Source of the DNA: Pinus tabuliformis
Lineage: Eukaryota > Streptophyta > Pinopsida > Pinales > Pinaceae
Length of the DNA: 64,000 bases
Direction of reading: 5' to 3'
Assembly: GCA_031772625.1 (NCBI GenBank)
Contig: CM062810.1
Location: 454,341,731-454,405,730, forward strand
The position numbers were made by a program, and so were the translations under genes. This document shows, one piece after another, positions 45,885 to 57,231 of the stretch; the stretch's first letter is position 1; each line of letters opens with the position of its first letter. The notes beneath the pieces were generated by a model. It made no database searches. It was not told the origin of the DNA and was given only the letters and a program-made list of their open reading frames with translations.

Positions 45885-46859
45885 TGTTTCTGGGAAAACT
45901 AGTGTCTATTTAGATCTACTACTCCCACTAAGACAGATAGCTATCTTAGAAACAAACAATTCAAGGTAACTTGTGTTTTTCTTTATGGAAGATAGATGAG
46001 AGAGAAGCAGGGAGCACCAACGTTAATCTTCTACTTGGCTCCTTGCTTGTTTCCTCTCTCCTTTGATAGAGCTTGCCACTCGTTTCTCACTTGTCCCGCT
46101 TCAAAGAACACCTGTAGAGGCAAAGCAACAAAATACCATCAAAGCATAGAGATCTATAATGCCATAAACAATGTAGAATCAGATGTACATTATCCATATA
46201 ATTGCATTCACAAATACAAGATTTACAAGTGCACAAGTATATGGAGGAAAACTAAAATAACTTGATTGATAGAAGTAGAAGAGAGGATTACAATCCAACT
46301 ATCTGATCTAGCACCATCCTCTAGCATGAAAGTCATCTTCACCTCATGGAAAGCTAGATCATCCAACAATACACTGTTTCAAAGAGAAACCAACAACACT
46401 TCCTGGATGAGTCAGCTTCTGGGTTTTTGGTTAGTGTCATTTCACTGATAGTTCTTGGTTCCACTTGGAGATTTCATGATCTTTTACTCATCCCTGAGCG
46501 AATTCAGAGAGACAAGTGTCATATGAGCAGTTTCTAGAAGATTCTCTAAGTTTCCACCTAGCAAACTGCCTCTGCCATTTTTCTTCTCTCGCTCATCGCA
46601 CCCTACAGAACGGATTTTTAGTATGCATTGCACCACTTGTGTGTAACAGGTGAGATGCATCGCACCCTCAACATGGAGAAGTCTATATGGTCCTATTTTG
46701 ACCAGTTCTGAGTAGTTTTTTAGGGAGAACTTCTGGGAAATGATGTAATCAGTTGACCTTGATCCTTTAGGGTTTGAAAAAACAATTTTAGGGTTTTGAG
46801 AGCCCTTGGTTTACCAACATATGTGATTGGGGTTCCAGTGCCCAAATATGTCTATAACA
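45885..46859 (-). repeat. 5' LTR of element B (right)
   Basis: 975 bp, starts TGTTTCTGGG and ends TATAACA on the plus strand. It differs from the left LTR at roughly 7% of sites over the first 450 bp, plus indels. Confidence 0.9.
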
Positions 46860-49708
46860 TGCATGCGTCCAGATTATAGGGAGCTCAAAAAGATCACTAT
46901 TAAAGATAAATTTCCCATTCCTATTATGATGAATTATTGTATGAATTCCACATAACAATTTACTTCACCAAGTTGGACCTTCATTCAGGATATCATCAAA
47001 TCACAATGAAGACTAAAATCATTCTGAAAACAACATTTATAACTCACGAGGGCCTTTATGAATTTTTGGCCATCCATGCCTTTTGGCCTTACCATTGCAC
47101 CTTTTACATTTCAAATTTTGAAGAATTCAATTTTCAAACCCTTCCTTAGAAAATTTATGTTAGTATCTTTTTGATGATATAATAATCTACAACAAGGCTT
47201 GGAAGGATCATGTTCAACATGTTGAGAGGGTGCTCAAACTATTGGAGGAGAAACAATTATATGCAAAAAGCTCCAAATGTTTCTTTGGAGTACATGAGGT
47301 GGAATATCTGGGTCATATTGTATCTCATGAATGTGTTAAGGTAGACCCTAGAAAAATTAAGCCATTAAGGAATGGAAAATCCCCACATCCATAAAGAATC
47401 TACGAGAGTTTCTCGGGTTAAAAAGGGTATTATCGCAAGTTTGTTAAGAATTATGGGAGAATAGAAACACCTCTAACAATATTATTGAAGAAAGATGCAT
47501 TTTCATGGACTCCAGAAGCAACGAAGGCCTTTGAACCTCTTAAAGAGGAAATGTCTCAAGCACCAGTCTTAGCTACATGTACTTCACAACAACATTTATT
47601 GTGGAATGCGATGCCTCAGGAACTGCAATCAGTGCTCTTTTAATGCAAGAAGAAAGACCCATTTCTTTCAAAGTTCATCCAATCAAAGGAAAGTATTTAC
47701 ACAAAGCTATTTATGAGAAGGAAATGTTGGCAATACTACATGAACTTAAGAAATGACGACCCTACCTAATTGGAAGACACTTCAACGTAAAAAAGGGCCA
47801 TGATAGTCTAAAATACTATTTATAACAAATATTATCTTTAGAAGAGAAGCAAAAATGGGTCACAAATATGTTGGGTTATGAATTTGAAATCCTCTACAAA
47901 AAAGGGAAGCAAAATGTTGTTGCAAACACACTCTCATGAAAGGATGAGGATGTGCAAGCATTGCTTTGCGCCATTTCTATTATCCAACTATATTGGATAA
48001 ATGAAGCAAGGGATGAATGGAAGAATGACGAAGAAGTGTAATGGGAATACACTACAAGGTAAAAAAGAGTCAGGATAGTCTTTAATACTTTTGATAACAA
48101 AGATTATCTTTAAAAGAGAAATAAAAATGGGTCAAAAATATGTTGGGTTATGAGTTTGAAGTCATCTACAAAAAAGGGAAGAAAAATGTTGTTGTAGACA
48201 TGATTTGAAGAAAGGATGAGGATGTGGAAGCAGTGCTTTGTGCCATTTCTATTATCCAACCAGATTGGATAAACGAAGCAAGGGATGAATGGAAGAATGA
48301 TGAAGAAGTGTGGGCATTCATTCAAAAGTTACAAAAAGATATGAGTACATTTGATACATTTAGCTGGAAAACTTATCCATTATGGTACAAAGATGACTGA
48401 TACCTCTATAAGAATTCCCAACTCAAGCAAAAGATTCTTATGGAATTGGAAACCTCTCCATTAGGATGGAACTCATGATTTTTAAAAACTTAACACAGGG
48501 TTAAGAATGATTTCTTTTGGGATGGCCTTAAATCTGATATTCAAAATTTTGTGGCAGAATGTTTGGTTTGCCAACAAAATAAAGTTGAAATAATTAAGAC
48601 CCCATGTCTATTACAACCTTTATCCATTCCATGTCAATGTTGGGAGGAGGTTTCAATGGATTTTACCCAAGTCCAAAGGAAAGAGTGTCATCATGGTGGT
48701 AACTGACAAACATACCAAGTGTTCATACTTTTGCATTATCTCATCCATTTAAAACCAACACAATCGCTACCACATTTATGTTAACAATTCAAAAGCTACA
48801 TGGAAACCCAAATATTATTGTAAGTGGCAAAGATACCATTTTCACTGAAAATTTTTGGATGTAATTATTTTCTTGTCTGGGTACATAGTTAGATCATAGC
48901 TCATCTTATCATCCTCAATCTGATGGGAAAACTAAGATAGTAAACAAATGTTTGGAATGAGATAGTCCTTCCTTTGCATCTGATAAATAGACACAATGGG
49001 TCAAATGGTTTCCTATGGCTGAATGGTGGTATAACACTTCCTTCCATACTACAAAAAAAATGAACCCATTTATGGTACTTTATGGTTATCATCCACCATC
49101 CATCACATCATATTTAAGAGAAAATTCTAAGGTTCAAGTAGTGGAAGATCACATTGAGCATCAACAAAAAGTTCTCCAACTCTTAAAGGATAACCTCACT
49201 TTGGCATAGAATAGAATGAAACAGCAGGAAGACCAACATCACAGTGAAAGAAGTTTTAATGTAGATGACTGGATATTTCTACGCCTACAACCATATAAAC
49301 AAATGCCCCTCAAGCAAGATAATAAGGATACTAAATTATCACCAAAGTATTATGTTTTGTACAGGGTGTTTGAAAATATTAGTACTATGGCATACAAATT
49401 AGAGCTTCGTGCAGTTTCTCGAGTGCACCCAATTTTCCATGTTTCATTCTTAAATAAGGTTATAGGTGACAAGCCCTGAGTTCAAACAATATTGCCAAAA
49501 CTTGAATAGGAAGGGAAAATCATATATGAACCTCAAGCAGTCACAAAAACAATAACTCAACAGCTATGGAATCGAGCAATTTCAGAGTACCTCATCAAGT
49601 CGAAGAAATTACCCATTGAAGATTCTACATGGGAGGATGTGAATTTTATACATAAGTATCCAAAACTACTCAAGCGTTGAGGACAACACTTTTTTGAAGG
49701 AGAGGGCA
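46860..49708 (+). pseudogene. Copy G (family R) pol: RT, RNase H, integrase, chromodomain
   Basis: Continues the RT cut at 36836: ITIKDKFPIP, then SSKCFFGVHEVEYLGHIVSHE near 47268-47330. RNase H motifs ([15 protein letters not shown], about 47492-47535) follow. Integrase shows CLVCQQNK near 48565, NTSFHTTKKMNPFMVLYGYHP near 49035, and RVHPIFHVSFL near 49420. The last part, STWED followed by FIHKYPKLLKR near 49626-49676, is a chromodomain. A 272-bp tandem duplication and many stops inactivate it. A polypurine tract GAAGGAGAGGGCA (49696-49708) leads into the LTR. Confidence 0.85.
47778..48321 (+). repeat. 272-bp tandem duplication in copy G RNase H
   Basis: 47778-48049 is repeated at 48050-48321 with scattered differences. 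Both copies encode the RNase H C-terminus and linker (KNVVA/KMLL region to DEWKNDEE). The unit is not a multiple of three. Confidence 0.85.
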
Positions 49709-50042
49709 TGTTAGGTCCCTATAATAGTACTAATTCCCCCATTACGATTGTCATTCTATCCCTTATTGTTATTGTTGTGCCCCTATTGTCCCCATATTGT
49801 TATTATTGTGCCCCATAGAAGCCCACTATTATTATTGTTGTTCCCTTATATTATTATTGTTATGTTGACTTTGATTATATTGTGAACCCTTAGACTCATA
49901 TATATAGAAATGAGGGTTTTTCATTTATATTATCCAAGAATTATTTATTTGTCTAATGTAAAGGAGGTTGTCCCCTCGAAGAGGCTGATTTTGAAGTCAT
50001 TGATCTATATTTTATTCTATTTTATGAGTTTGTTGCAGAACA
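49709..50042 (+). repeat. 3' LTR of copy G
   Basis: 334 bp, TGTTAGGTCCC to CAGAACA. It matches the LTR at 6499-6833 (roughly 12% different by eye) and those of element D. Bases after it are TTTTG. Confidence 0.9.
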
Positions 50043-50800
50043 TTTTGCATCTAGTCTTATGCCATTTTTTTATTCTAATTTTGTACCCATTTTTACATCT
50101 GTTTTTGCACCATTTTTTTTTTTGCATTTTCTTGCACCATTTTTCGCATCCAACTTTGAACCATGTGAGGAATTTGATTTAGCGAAAAAATAAAATCATG
50201 CAATTTTGCATCCTATTTTGCACCATATTTTGCATCTAATTCTGCATAATTTGTTGCATCCAATTTAGAACCATTTTTAACACCATTTCTTGCATCCAAT
50301 TTTTCATCCTTTTTGAGCATCCAAATTTTCATCTAAATCTATATCCTAAGTTAAAACATGTGCTGCATCCACCTATGTATCCCATTTTGTGTCTAATGTT
50401 ATGTTCAATTTTCAACCATTTTTTTCATCTACTTTTTCATTTATTTTTGCACCACATTTTACATGAACTGTTGCATCTCAATTTGCATCCAAATTTTAGC
50501 CATTTTGATGCCCATCTTGGCCCTTTTTTTCTACTTTTGTGTCCAATTTTGCACCATTTTTGAATTCCAAATTTGCATCCTTTTAGGTGTCTATTTTTGC
50601 TTCCGTTTTGGCATCCAAATTTTCATCCTTTTCTATGCCACATTTTGTGTCCACATTTTCATATCATTTTGCGCCCAGATTTCAGTTTGAACTCACATCT
50701 AATTATGTATAATTTTTGGCATCCAATATGGAATGCTTGGTTTCACCCTTTTTTAGTCTCATTTTGCATCTTATTTTGGGATTGGACTCTCTTTAGTGAT
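50043..50800. repeat. Low-complexity TTTTGCATCC-type repeat
   Basis: About 750 bp of irregular repeats of a 13-16 bp motif such as TTTTGCATCCAATTT and TTTTGCACCATTT. The overlapping hydrophobic frames (49910-50182, 50360-50563, 50463-50690) are translations of this repeat and not genes. Confidence 0.8.
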
Positions 50801-50895
50801 TGGATTGAATTCTCTGAGGATTACAGAAACTGATCTTACAACATTGATTGGGTCTTCCTTTGAAGCCATAAATATTTAACCTTTTTGTGTTCCAG

Positions 50896-51450
50896 TAGGT
50901 CTACAAATGCAATGAAAAACACACCTATGAAATTGTCTTATGTGTACCAATGTGTTTGATGTGATTCAATCCATTTGCATCCTCCAACATGAACTCTCAA
51001 CAAGGTATTCTTAACTTGCCATTTTAAAAGATGGTGATAACTATTTAATGTTTCTAGGCACAAAATAAACTGCATAGAAGCTTTAGATCTTCAAATGTTT
51101 TCAGAAACCTCTTTTTAACAATCTACACCAAAGTAATGAAATCATTTAAAAAAACATTATGTTGTAAAATATATGCAAGTTTAGTCTTGCTTCAAATTTT
51201 TCTAATACTTGCAACCCATGGCCTTTGTATGCTCAAGAATAACAATGTACGATATGCACTTGGTTGTGGCCCACTCGTTCCACAAGAATGCAATGATTGT
51301 GGCAAGAAATTTAAGATCGTTGGGCCAATATGGTCTACTCCAATTCATGATCCTCGCTAGGTTTCGTCCATATTATCAAATTTTGTTGCTGTCAAATCTT
51401 GTTATCCTACATACAACAAAATATATGATGTCTTGACCTCGATTTCTGAG
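50896..51450 (+). pseudogene. TRM1: tRNA (guanine-26 N2)-dimethyltransferase remnant (exons)
   Basis: After an acceptor-like tttttgtgttccag, 50925-50985 reads KNTPMKLSYVYQC, a stop, then CDSIHL. 51235-51450 reads KNNNVRYALGCGPLVPQE, then CNDCGKKFKIVGPIWSTPIH, then SCYPTYNKIYDVLTSISE. The C..C pair, the GPIWS.PIHD block and the YP.Y..I..VLT.ISE block are what I know from the C-terminal half of plant TRM1. That enzyme uses S-adenosylmethionine to dimethylate G26 of tRNAs. The second part ends at a consensus donor (gag/gtaagg, 51450/51451). A likely first-exon donor is caag/gtattc at 51004. A TGA in the first part and a TAG where a Trp is usual (51358) mark it as a broken copy. Further exons were not found beyond element D. 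Confidence 0.65.
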
Positions 51451-51656
51451 GTAAGGATATTTTTAGTGAGAAATGAAACATAACATGTAAAGTTAATATT
51501 GATTTTCCACAACATGCAATGATATAATGCATACAACTTACAATGATGTGATAAATGTGGACAATTAATTTGGAGTAGCGACATTTCATTAACATAGTAA
51601 GAGAGTGTTCCCATTGTTTGCATTTTATTTGGAAGGTTCATTTCCTAAGTACATGT
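51451..51656. other. Intron-like AT-rich flank between TRM1 remnant and element D
   Basis: No coding motif. Element D is inserted here with target duplication GATCG. Confidence 0.5.
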
Positions 51657-51661
51657 GATCG

Positions 51662-51994
51662 TGTTATGAAACCAGCTCACAAAAAGATAGAAAAGAGAGA
51701 TCCACTCCCTAGAATTTAGCCTCTTCGAGGGGGAAACCTCCTTTACATTAGATAAATGAGCAATTCTTGGATGATTCAAATGAAAAAACCTCCTTTCTAT
51801 ATATAGGAGTCTAGGGAGTCACAATATAACCCAGCTGACCTAACAATAATAATATAAAGCCACAAAAATAACAATAGAGGGATCATATGGGGCACAGTAA
51901 TAACAATATGGGGGCAATAGGGGCATAACAATATTAATAAGGGATACAACTACAATCGTAATGGGGTAATCACTACTATTATAGGGACCCAACA
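51662..51994 (-). repeat. 3' LTR of element D
   Basis: TGTTATGAAACC to ACCCAACA on the plus strand. The polypurine tract (AAAGGAGAGGGGCA on the minus strand) adjoins at 51995-52008. Confidence 0.95.
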
Positions 51995-52019
51995 TGCCCC
52001 TCTCCTTTAAAAAGTGTTG

Positions 52020-53335
52020 TCCTCAACGCTTCAGTAGTTCTGGATGCTTCTGTATAAAATTCTCATCCTCCCATGTGGAATCTTCAGCGGATTAGTTCTT
52101 CCACTTGATAAGATACTTCGAAATTGATCAATTTCGTAACTGTCGAGTTCTTGTTTCTGTGACTGCTTCTGGTTCCAATATAATTTTTCCTTCCTCGTCA
52201 AGTTTTGGCAACATTCTTTTAACTAGGAGCTTGTCGCCTATAACCTTCTTTAAACATGAAACATGGAAAGATGGGTGCAATCAAGAAGTTGCAGGAAGCT
52301 CCAATTTGTATGCCATAGCACCAATCTTTTGCAACACCTTGTATGGACCATAATACTTTGGTGATAATTTATTATCCTTCTTAGCTTGCTTGAGGGACAT
52401 TTGCTTATATGGTTGTAGCCGTAGGAATACCCAATCACCTACATCAAAACTTCTTTTGTTGTGATGTTGATTTGCCTATTGTTTCATTCTATTCTGTGCC
52501 AACACAAGGTTATCCTTTAAGAGTTGGAGGACATGTTGTTGATGTTCGATGTGATGTTCCACTGCTTGAACCTTAGAATTTTCTCTTAAATATGATGTGA
52601 TGGATGGTGGCTGATATCCATAAAGTGCCATAAATGGGGTCATTTTTGTTGCTGTATGGAAGGAAGTGTTATACAACCATTCAGCCAGAGGCAACCATTT
52701 GACCCATTATGTCTATTTATCAGATACAAAGCGATGAAGATATCCTTCCAAACATTTGTTTACTATCTTAGTTTGCCCATCAGATTGAGGATGATAAGAT
52801 GAGCTATGAGCTAACTGAGTACCAAGACAAGAAAATAATTCTGTCCAAAAATTTCCAGTGAAAGTGGGATCTCTGTCACTTATAATAATCTTTGAGTTTC
52901 CATGTAGCTTTTGAATTATTTCCATAAATGTAGTAGAAACTGTACTGACTTTAAATGGATGTGATAATGCACAAAATGTGTGCATACTTGGTAAGTCTGT
53001 CAACTACCACCATGATGACACTCTTTCCCTCAGACTTGGGTAAACCTATGATAAAATCCATTGAAACCTCCTCCCAACGTTGGCTTGGAATGGATAAAGG
53101 TTGTAATAGACCCAGTGTCTTAATTGTCTCAACTTTATTTTGTTGGCAAACCAAACATTCCGCCACAGACTTTTAAATATCTGATTTAAGGCCCTCCCAA
53201 AGAAATTCTTTCTTAACCATGTGGTAAGTTTTTAAAAATCTTGAGTGCCCTCCTAAGGGAGAAGTGTGCAATTCCATAAGAACCTTTTGTTTTAGCTGGG
53301 AATTCTTACAGAGGTATAAGCGATCTTTTTACCAT
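52020..53335 (-). pseudogene. Element D integrase and chromodomain
   Basis: Integrase has CLVCQQNKVETIK (zinc finger half, about 53130-53165), SMDFIIGLPKS with the first catalytic Asp (about 53030-53065) and ISDRDPTFTGNFW with the second (about 52845-52885). HPQSDGQTK followed by NKCLEGYL holds the Glu (about 52745-52800). A one-base frame change separates the first from the second catalytic part near 52980. Then come YNTSFHTATKMTPFMALYGY (about 52615-52675) and an SRLHPSFHVS-type motif. A chromodomain ending in STWEDENFI and a PELLKR tail follows (about 52030-52110). It would have inserted the cDNA, with the chromodomain biasing it to marked chromatin. Stops at 53329 and elsewhere break it. 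Confidence 0.85.
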
Positions 53336-54922
53336 AACGAATCATTTTGCCAGCTAAATGTATCAGACGTACTGGAATCTTGTTGTAACTTTCGAATAAG
53401 TGCCCACACTTCTTCATCATTCTTCCATTCCTCCCTTGATTCGTTTATCCAATCTAGTTGGATAATAGAAATGGCACACAACAATGCTTCCACATCCTCA
53501 TCCTTTCTTGAGAGTGCATTTGCCACCACATTTTGATTCCCTTTTTTGTAGATGATTTCAAAGTCACAACCCAACATCTTTGTGACGCACTTTTGTTGCT
53601 CTTCAGAGGATAATCTTTGTTCTAAAAAGTATTTAAGGCTATCATGATCCATTTTTACCTTGAAGTGTCTTCCCATTAGGTAGGGTCGCCATTTCCTAAG
53701 TGCATGGAGTATTGCCAACATTTCCTTCTCATAAATAGCTTTGTGTAAAAACTTTCCCTTGATTGGACGACTTTCGAAAGAAATGGGTCTTTCATCTTGC
53801 ATTAAAACAACACCAATTCCATTTCTTGAAGCATCACATTCCACAATAAAGGTTTTTGTGAAGTCTGGTGTAGCTAAGATCGGTGCTTGGCACATTGCCC
53901 CTTTAAGATGCTCGAAGGCCTTTGTTGCTTCTGGAGTCCATGAAAATGCATCTTTCTTAAATAATGTTGTTAGAGGTGTTGTTATTCTCCCATAATTCTT
54001 AACAAACTTGTGATAATATCCTGTCAACCCGAGAAATCCTCACAGATGCTTTATGGATGTGGGGATTTTCCATTCCTTAATGGCTTTAATTTTGCTAGGG
54101 TCTACCTTAACTCCTTCATGAGATACAATATGACCCAGATATTCCACCTCTTTTTCTCCAAAGAAACATTTGGATCTTTTTTCATATAATTGTTTCTCCT
54201 CCAATAATTGTAGCACCCTATCAACATGTTCAACATGATCCTTCCAAGACTTGCTATAGATTAGTATATCATAAAAAAATACGAACACAAATTTTCTAAG
54301 GACTAGTTTGAAAATGGAATTCATCAAACCTTGAAATGTTGAAGGTGCATTGGTAAGGCCAAAAGGCATGACCAAAAATTCATAATGACCCTCATGAGTT
54401 CTAAATGCTATTTTTGGAATGTCTTCAGTCTTCATTCTGATTTGATGATATCCTGAACGAAGATCCAACTTGGTGAAATAAATTGATCCATGCAATTCAT
54501 CCAGTAATTCATCAATGACTGGAATGGGAAACTTATCTTTAATAGTGAGCTTGTTGATCTCCCTATAATCCGGACACATGCGCCATGATCCATCCCTCTT
54601 GTGCACCAATACTACTAGAGTAGAGAAAGAACTTTGACTCGGTTGAATTATAGCAGCCTCTAACATTTCTGCAACCATATGTTCAATTTCACTCTTTTGG
54701 GCATAAGGATATCTGTACGGCCTGATGTTTGGAGGAACACTTCTTTGAATCATATGAATAGCATGATCATGATCACGAATAGGTGGGAGACCTTTGGGAG
54801 TCTAAAATACCTTGGAATGATTGTCCAAGACTTTTTGGAGATCTGGAGAAATATATGATTCCAATGTGGAAACATCTAGCAAACATAATTGTGCAATTAC
54901 ACCTCTTTGTTCCTTTTTTAGA
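53329..54922 (-). pseudogene. Element D reverse transcriptase and RNase H
   Basis: RT (54040-54753) shows [40 protein letters not shown] and SKCFFGEKEVEYLGHIVSHE. The catalytic box reads F-F-Y-D-I near 54265-54285, so the first of the two Asp residues has become Tyr and RT is dead. RNase H (53329-54027) keeps VECDASRNGIG, EKEMLAIL and DHDSLKYF, the D..E..D pattern. The two frames are the same and are separated by a TGA at 54040, where an Arg is expected (CGA to TGA). A TAG at 54802 replaces a likely Gln. It follows gag-protease in the same frame. Confidence 0.9.
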
Positions 54923-54924
54923 AG

Positions 54925-56583
54925 CTATGTCATACCGTTAGAGTTGATTATCTTTCTCGGTTTCCCTGCAATACCCATTAATTCAACTTCCTTTCCTTCC
55001 ACAGAAAATTTCATGAAAAGTTCTTGAAAATTAAAAGCTATTGTACCCAAGGATTGTAGCCATTGGACTCCTAGTACAACATCGGCACCTCCCATTGGAA
55101 TGGAAAGCATTGGGCTAGTCAATACATATTCCCCCATGGATAACTTGATATTATGGCACTTTCCAAAGCAATTTATTGTTCCTCCATTTGCAACCATCAC
55201 TTGACACTTTGGTGCTGGATATAAGAAGCAATTCAATTCTTTTGCTACCTTACAATGAATAAAATTGTGGGTACTTCCTGAATCGATCAACAGTACTACC
55301 TTTTTCTTCTTGATTTGTCCTTCTATCTTGATGGTTTGAGTAGTGGTAATTCCTGCCAATGCATTACAAGATATGGTGGGATTCATTTCTTCTTTATCTA
55401 GGCTTTTTCCCTGAAGTATATCCTCTTCTTTTGACCTTTCTTTCTCCTTTCCTTCTTCCTCTTCATAATCTATGTATAATAATTTCTTCTCAGCACACTT
55501 ATGACCTTTAGTGTATTTGCTATAAAAAATGTAACAAAGCCCTTTTGCTCTTTTTTCTTCCAGTTGTTGTGGTGTCAACCTTAGAGGTTGTGGAAGACTA
55601 GGGGAAACAAAACTTCCATCTTTATAGTTGTGAGTGGTATGTTTCCTGGTTGTCATAATTTTGCTTTCCATTTTTCTTGCTAACCTGAATGCCTTATCTA
55701 ATGAATCAGGTTCCCAAAGGAAAACATCATGTTGGATATTATCCTTTAAAGGCCTTATGAACACATCAATCCTATGCTCCTCTGGAGTATTTTTTACCCT
55801 TATGTTCAATTTTTGGAACTCCTCAATGTGCTCCATTATTGAACCCTTTTGTTTGAGACTTATCAATTGGCTAAAAAAAGTGTTTCTTTTTGTATGCTCA
55901 TAATATGTTGTTAATTCTTTCGTAAAAATTTCCCAAGTGATAATTTGTTTAGGAGAGCAAAGCCATTGATACCATACAAACTGATTTGGTTCCAAATATA
56001 AAGTTGCAATACGTACCTTTTGTGTGTTTTGCACATTATTGAGATCAAAAAATTGCTCCATCTGTAATATCCATGTTACGGGATCCTTGCCATCAAACTT
56101 CCTCATATCGATTTTTGGAATATGGTGGACCTTCAATCCAACATTAGAGTCTATGGAGTCATGATTAACATTTATTTTTTCCTCATCATGAGTTTCCTTT
56201 ACTACCCTTTCACCATTAGTGACCATTTCTTGTAGCAACTTATTCATATTTATCTTCAATTCTTCCATCTTATCATCCATGCCATCAATTTTAGCATCCA
56301 TGCCATTCATCTTAGCTTCCATGCCATCCATTTTAGCTTCTATGCCTTTCTTTAAACACTCCATCTTAGCTTCTACACCTTTCTTTAAACCATCCATATT
56401 AGCTTCTACATCTTTCCTTAAACCACCCATCTTAGATTCTATTTCTTTTTGTGCAAGTGACACTTGTTACACTTGGTCTTGTAATTTTGATATATCATGT
56501 TGAATTTCTTCTTCTTCTTCATAAGTCATGCTAGAGCTTTCAGTTTTCTTACTAGGTGTTTGCATTTTCTTTCCCCGGGGCAT
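54925..56583 (-). pseudogene. Element D gag-protease
   Basis: ATG at 56583 (MPRGKKMQTPSKK), TAA at 56467-56469 where the sister copy A has Gln, then 512 codons to a TAG at 54925. The N-terminal coiled coil has 11-residue units (KMxGLKKGVEA type), then 7-residue units (about 56230-56450). The gag core runs about 55640-56130. The zinc knuckle is at about 55505-55545, where one Cys has become Phe (CYIFYSKYTKGHKC). The protease D-S-G is in LLIDSGSTHNFI near 55265-55300. Near the end lies VVLGVQWLQSLG. Gag would form the particle and the protease would cut the polyprotein. Confidence 0.9.
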
Positions 56584-57217
56584 CAATTACCGATTCAAAC
56601 TAATTTTTCAAACCAAGCTTATGCAAAAATTTAAAAAAAACTACACACTTTTTTCACTTTGTAGAAGCTTGATATTGAATCTGATGTATCTTTGCAATTT
56701 CGGATCATCCAATTCTAAAATTGCGACCTGTAGTAGCCCTCTGTGTTCTCTTTCCAATGCCACAAATCTGATCCAAGTTGGATTCTCCAAGGAAGATTTA
56801 TGCACAATCTCCCAAGATGACCTGATTATAGACTAGTTCAATAGAGCGAACTTGTACGATGTGCCACGAGTCACTGTTTTGACCTTTGGATTTGAAAAAG
56901 GTATACAAGAAACTACATTCTGTCATATTTCTGTACCTTCTTATGAAATTTAAATCTGATGCTCAGAGAGAAAGTTATGATGATTTTCCCCAGGTCACCT
57001 ATTTGGAATGTAATTCAGGAGTCTTCAAAAAGACCAACTTCCTCAGATCATATCTCTACAAATGTAGCACGAAAAGCTCTGAAATTCGGTCCCGAGATTT
57101 AGCGCGATATCCTCTCAAATGGGTTTTTTTCTTAGCTTCTGAAATGTCACAAAAAAAAACGTTATAGCGTAAATTCCACTACGACCTGTTTGGAGCAGCG
57201 AAACCCTAGAATCCAAA
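56584..57217 (-). other. Element D 5' leader
   Basis: Non-coding leader between primer site and gag. It is shared with copy A (6834-6953 and 21882-22437). Short frames on the plus strand (56528-56836, 56886-57167) are unsupported. Confidence 0.8.
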
Positions 57218-57229
57218 GCTCTGATACCA
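57218..57229 (-). promoter_or_regulatory. Primer-binding site, element D
   Basis: GCTCTGATACCA on the plus strand is TGGTATCAGAGC on the minus strand, two bases from the 5' LTR. Confidence 0.95.
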
Positions 57230-57231
57230 AA

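Larger units (their letters stand above)
36837..46859 (-). mobile_element. Element B: 10-kb Tat/Ogre-like, RT-less LTR element nested in G
   Basis: LTRs lie at 36837-37863 and 45885-46859. Target duplication is CACAT (36832-36836) and TGCAT (46860-46864). Both look like CpG decay of CGCAT, the sequence still present at this site in element D. Orientation is minus: the primer site abuts the right LTR and a GGGGGC-type purine tract abuts the left LTR (37864-37875 as pyrimidines). It encodes gag, a protease-like region and the linker that normally leads to RT. From 40190 down to the 3' LTR it holds only non-coding repeats. RT, RNase H and integrase are absent. Confidence 0.85.

Noticed and set aside
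49910-50833. Overlapping hydrophobic open frames that look like membrane proteins
   Set aside because: They are translations of the TTTTGCATCC-type low-complexity repeat and of LTR sequence.
56219-56503. Plus-strand frame of repeated Ser/Met/Pro units
   Set aside because: It is the antisense reading of the gag coiled-coil repeat of element D.
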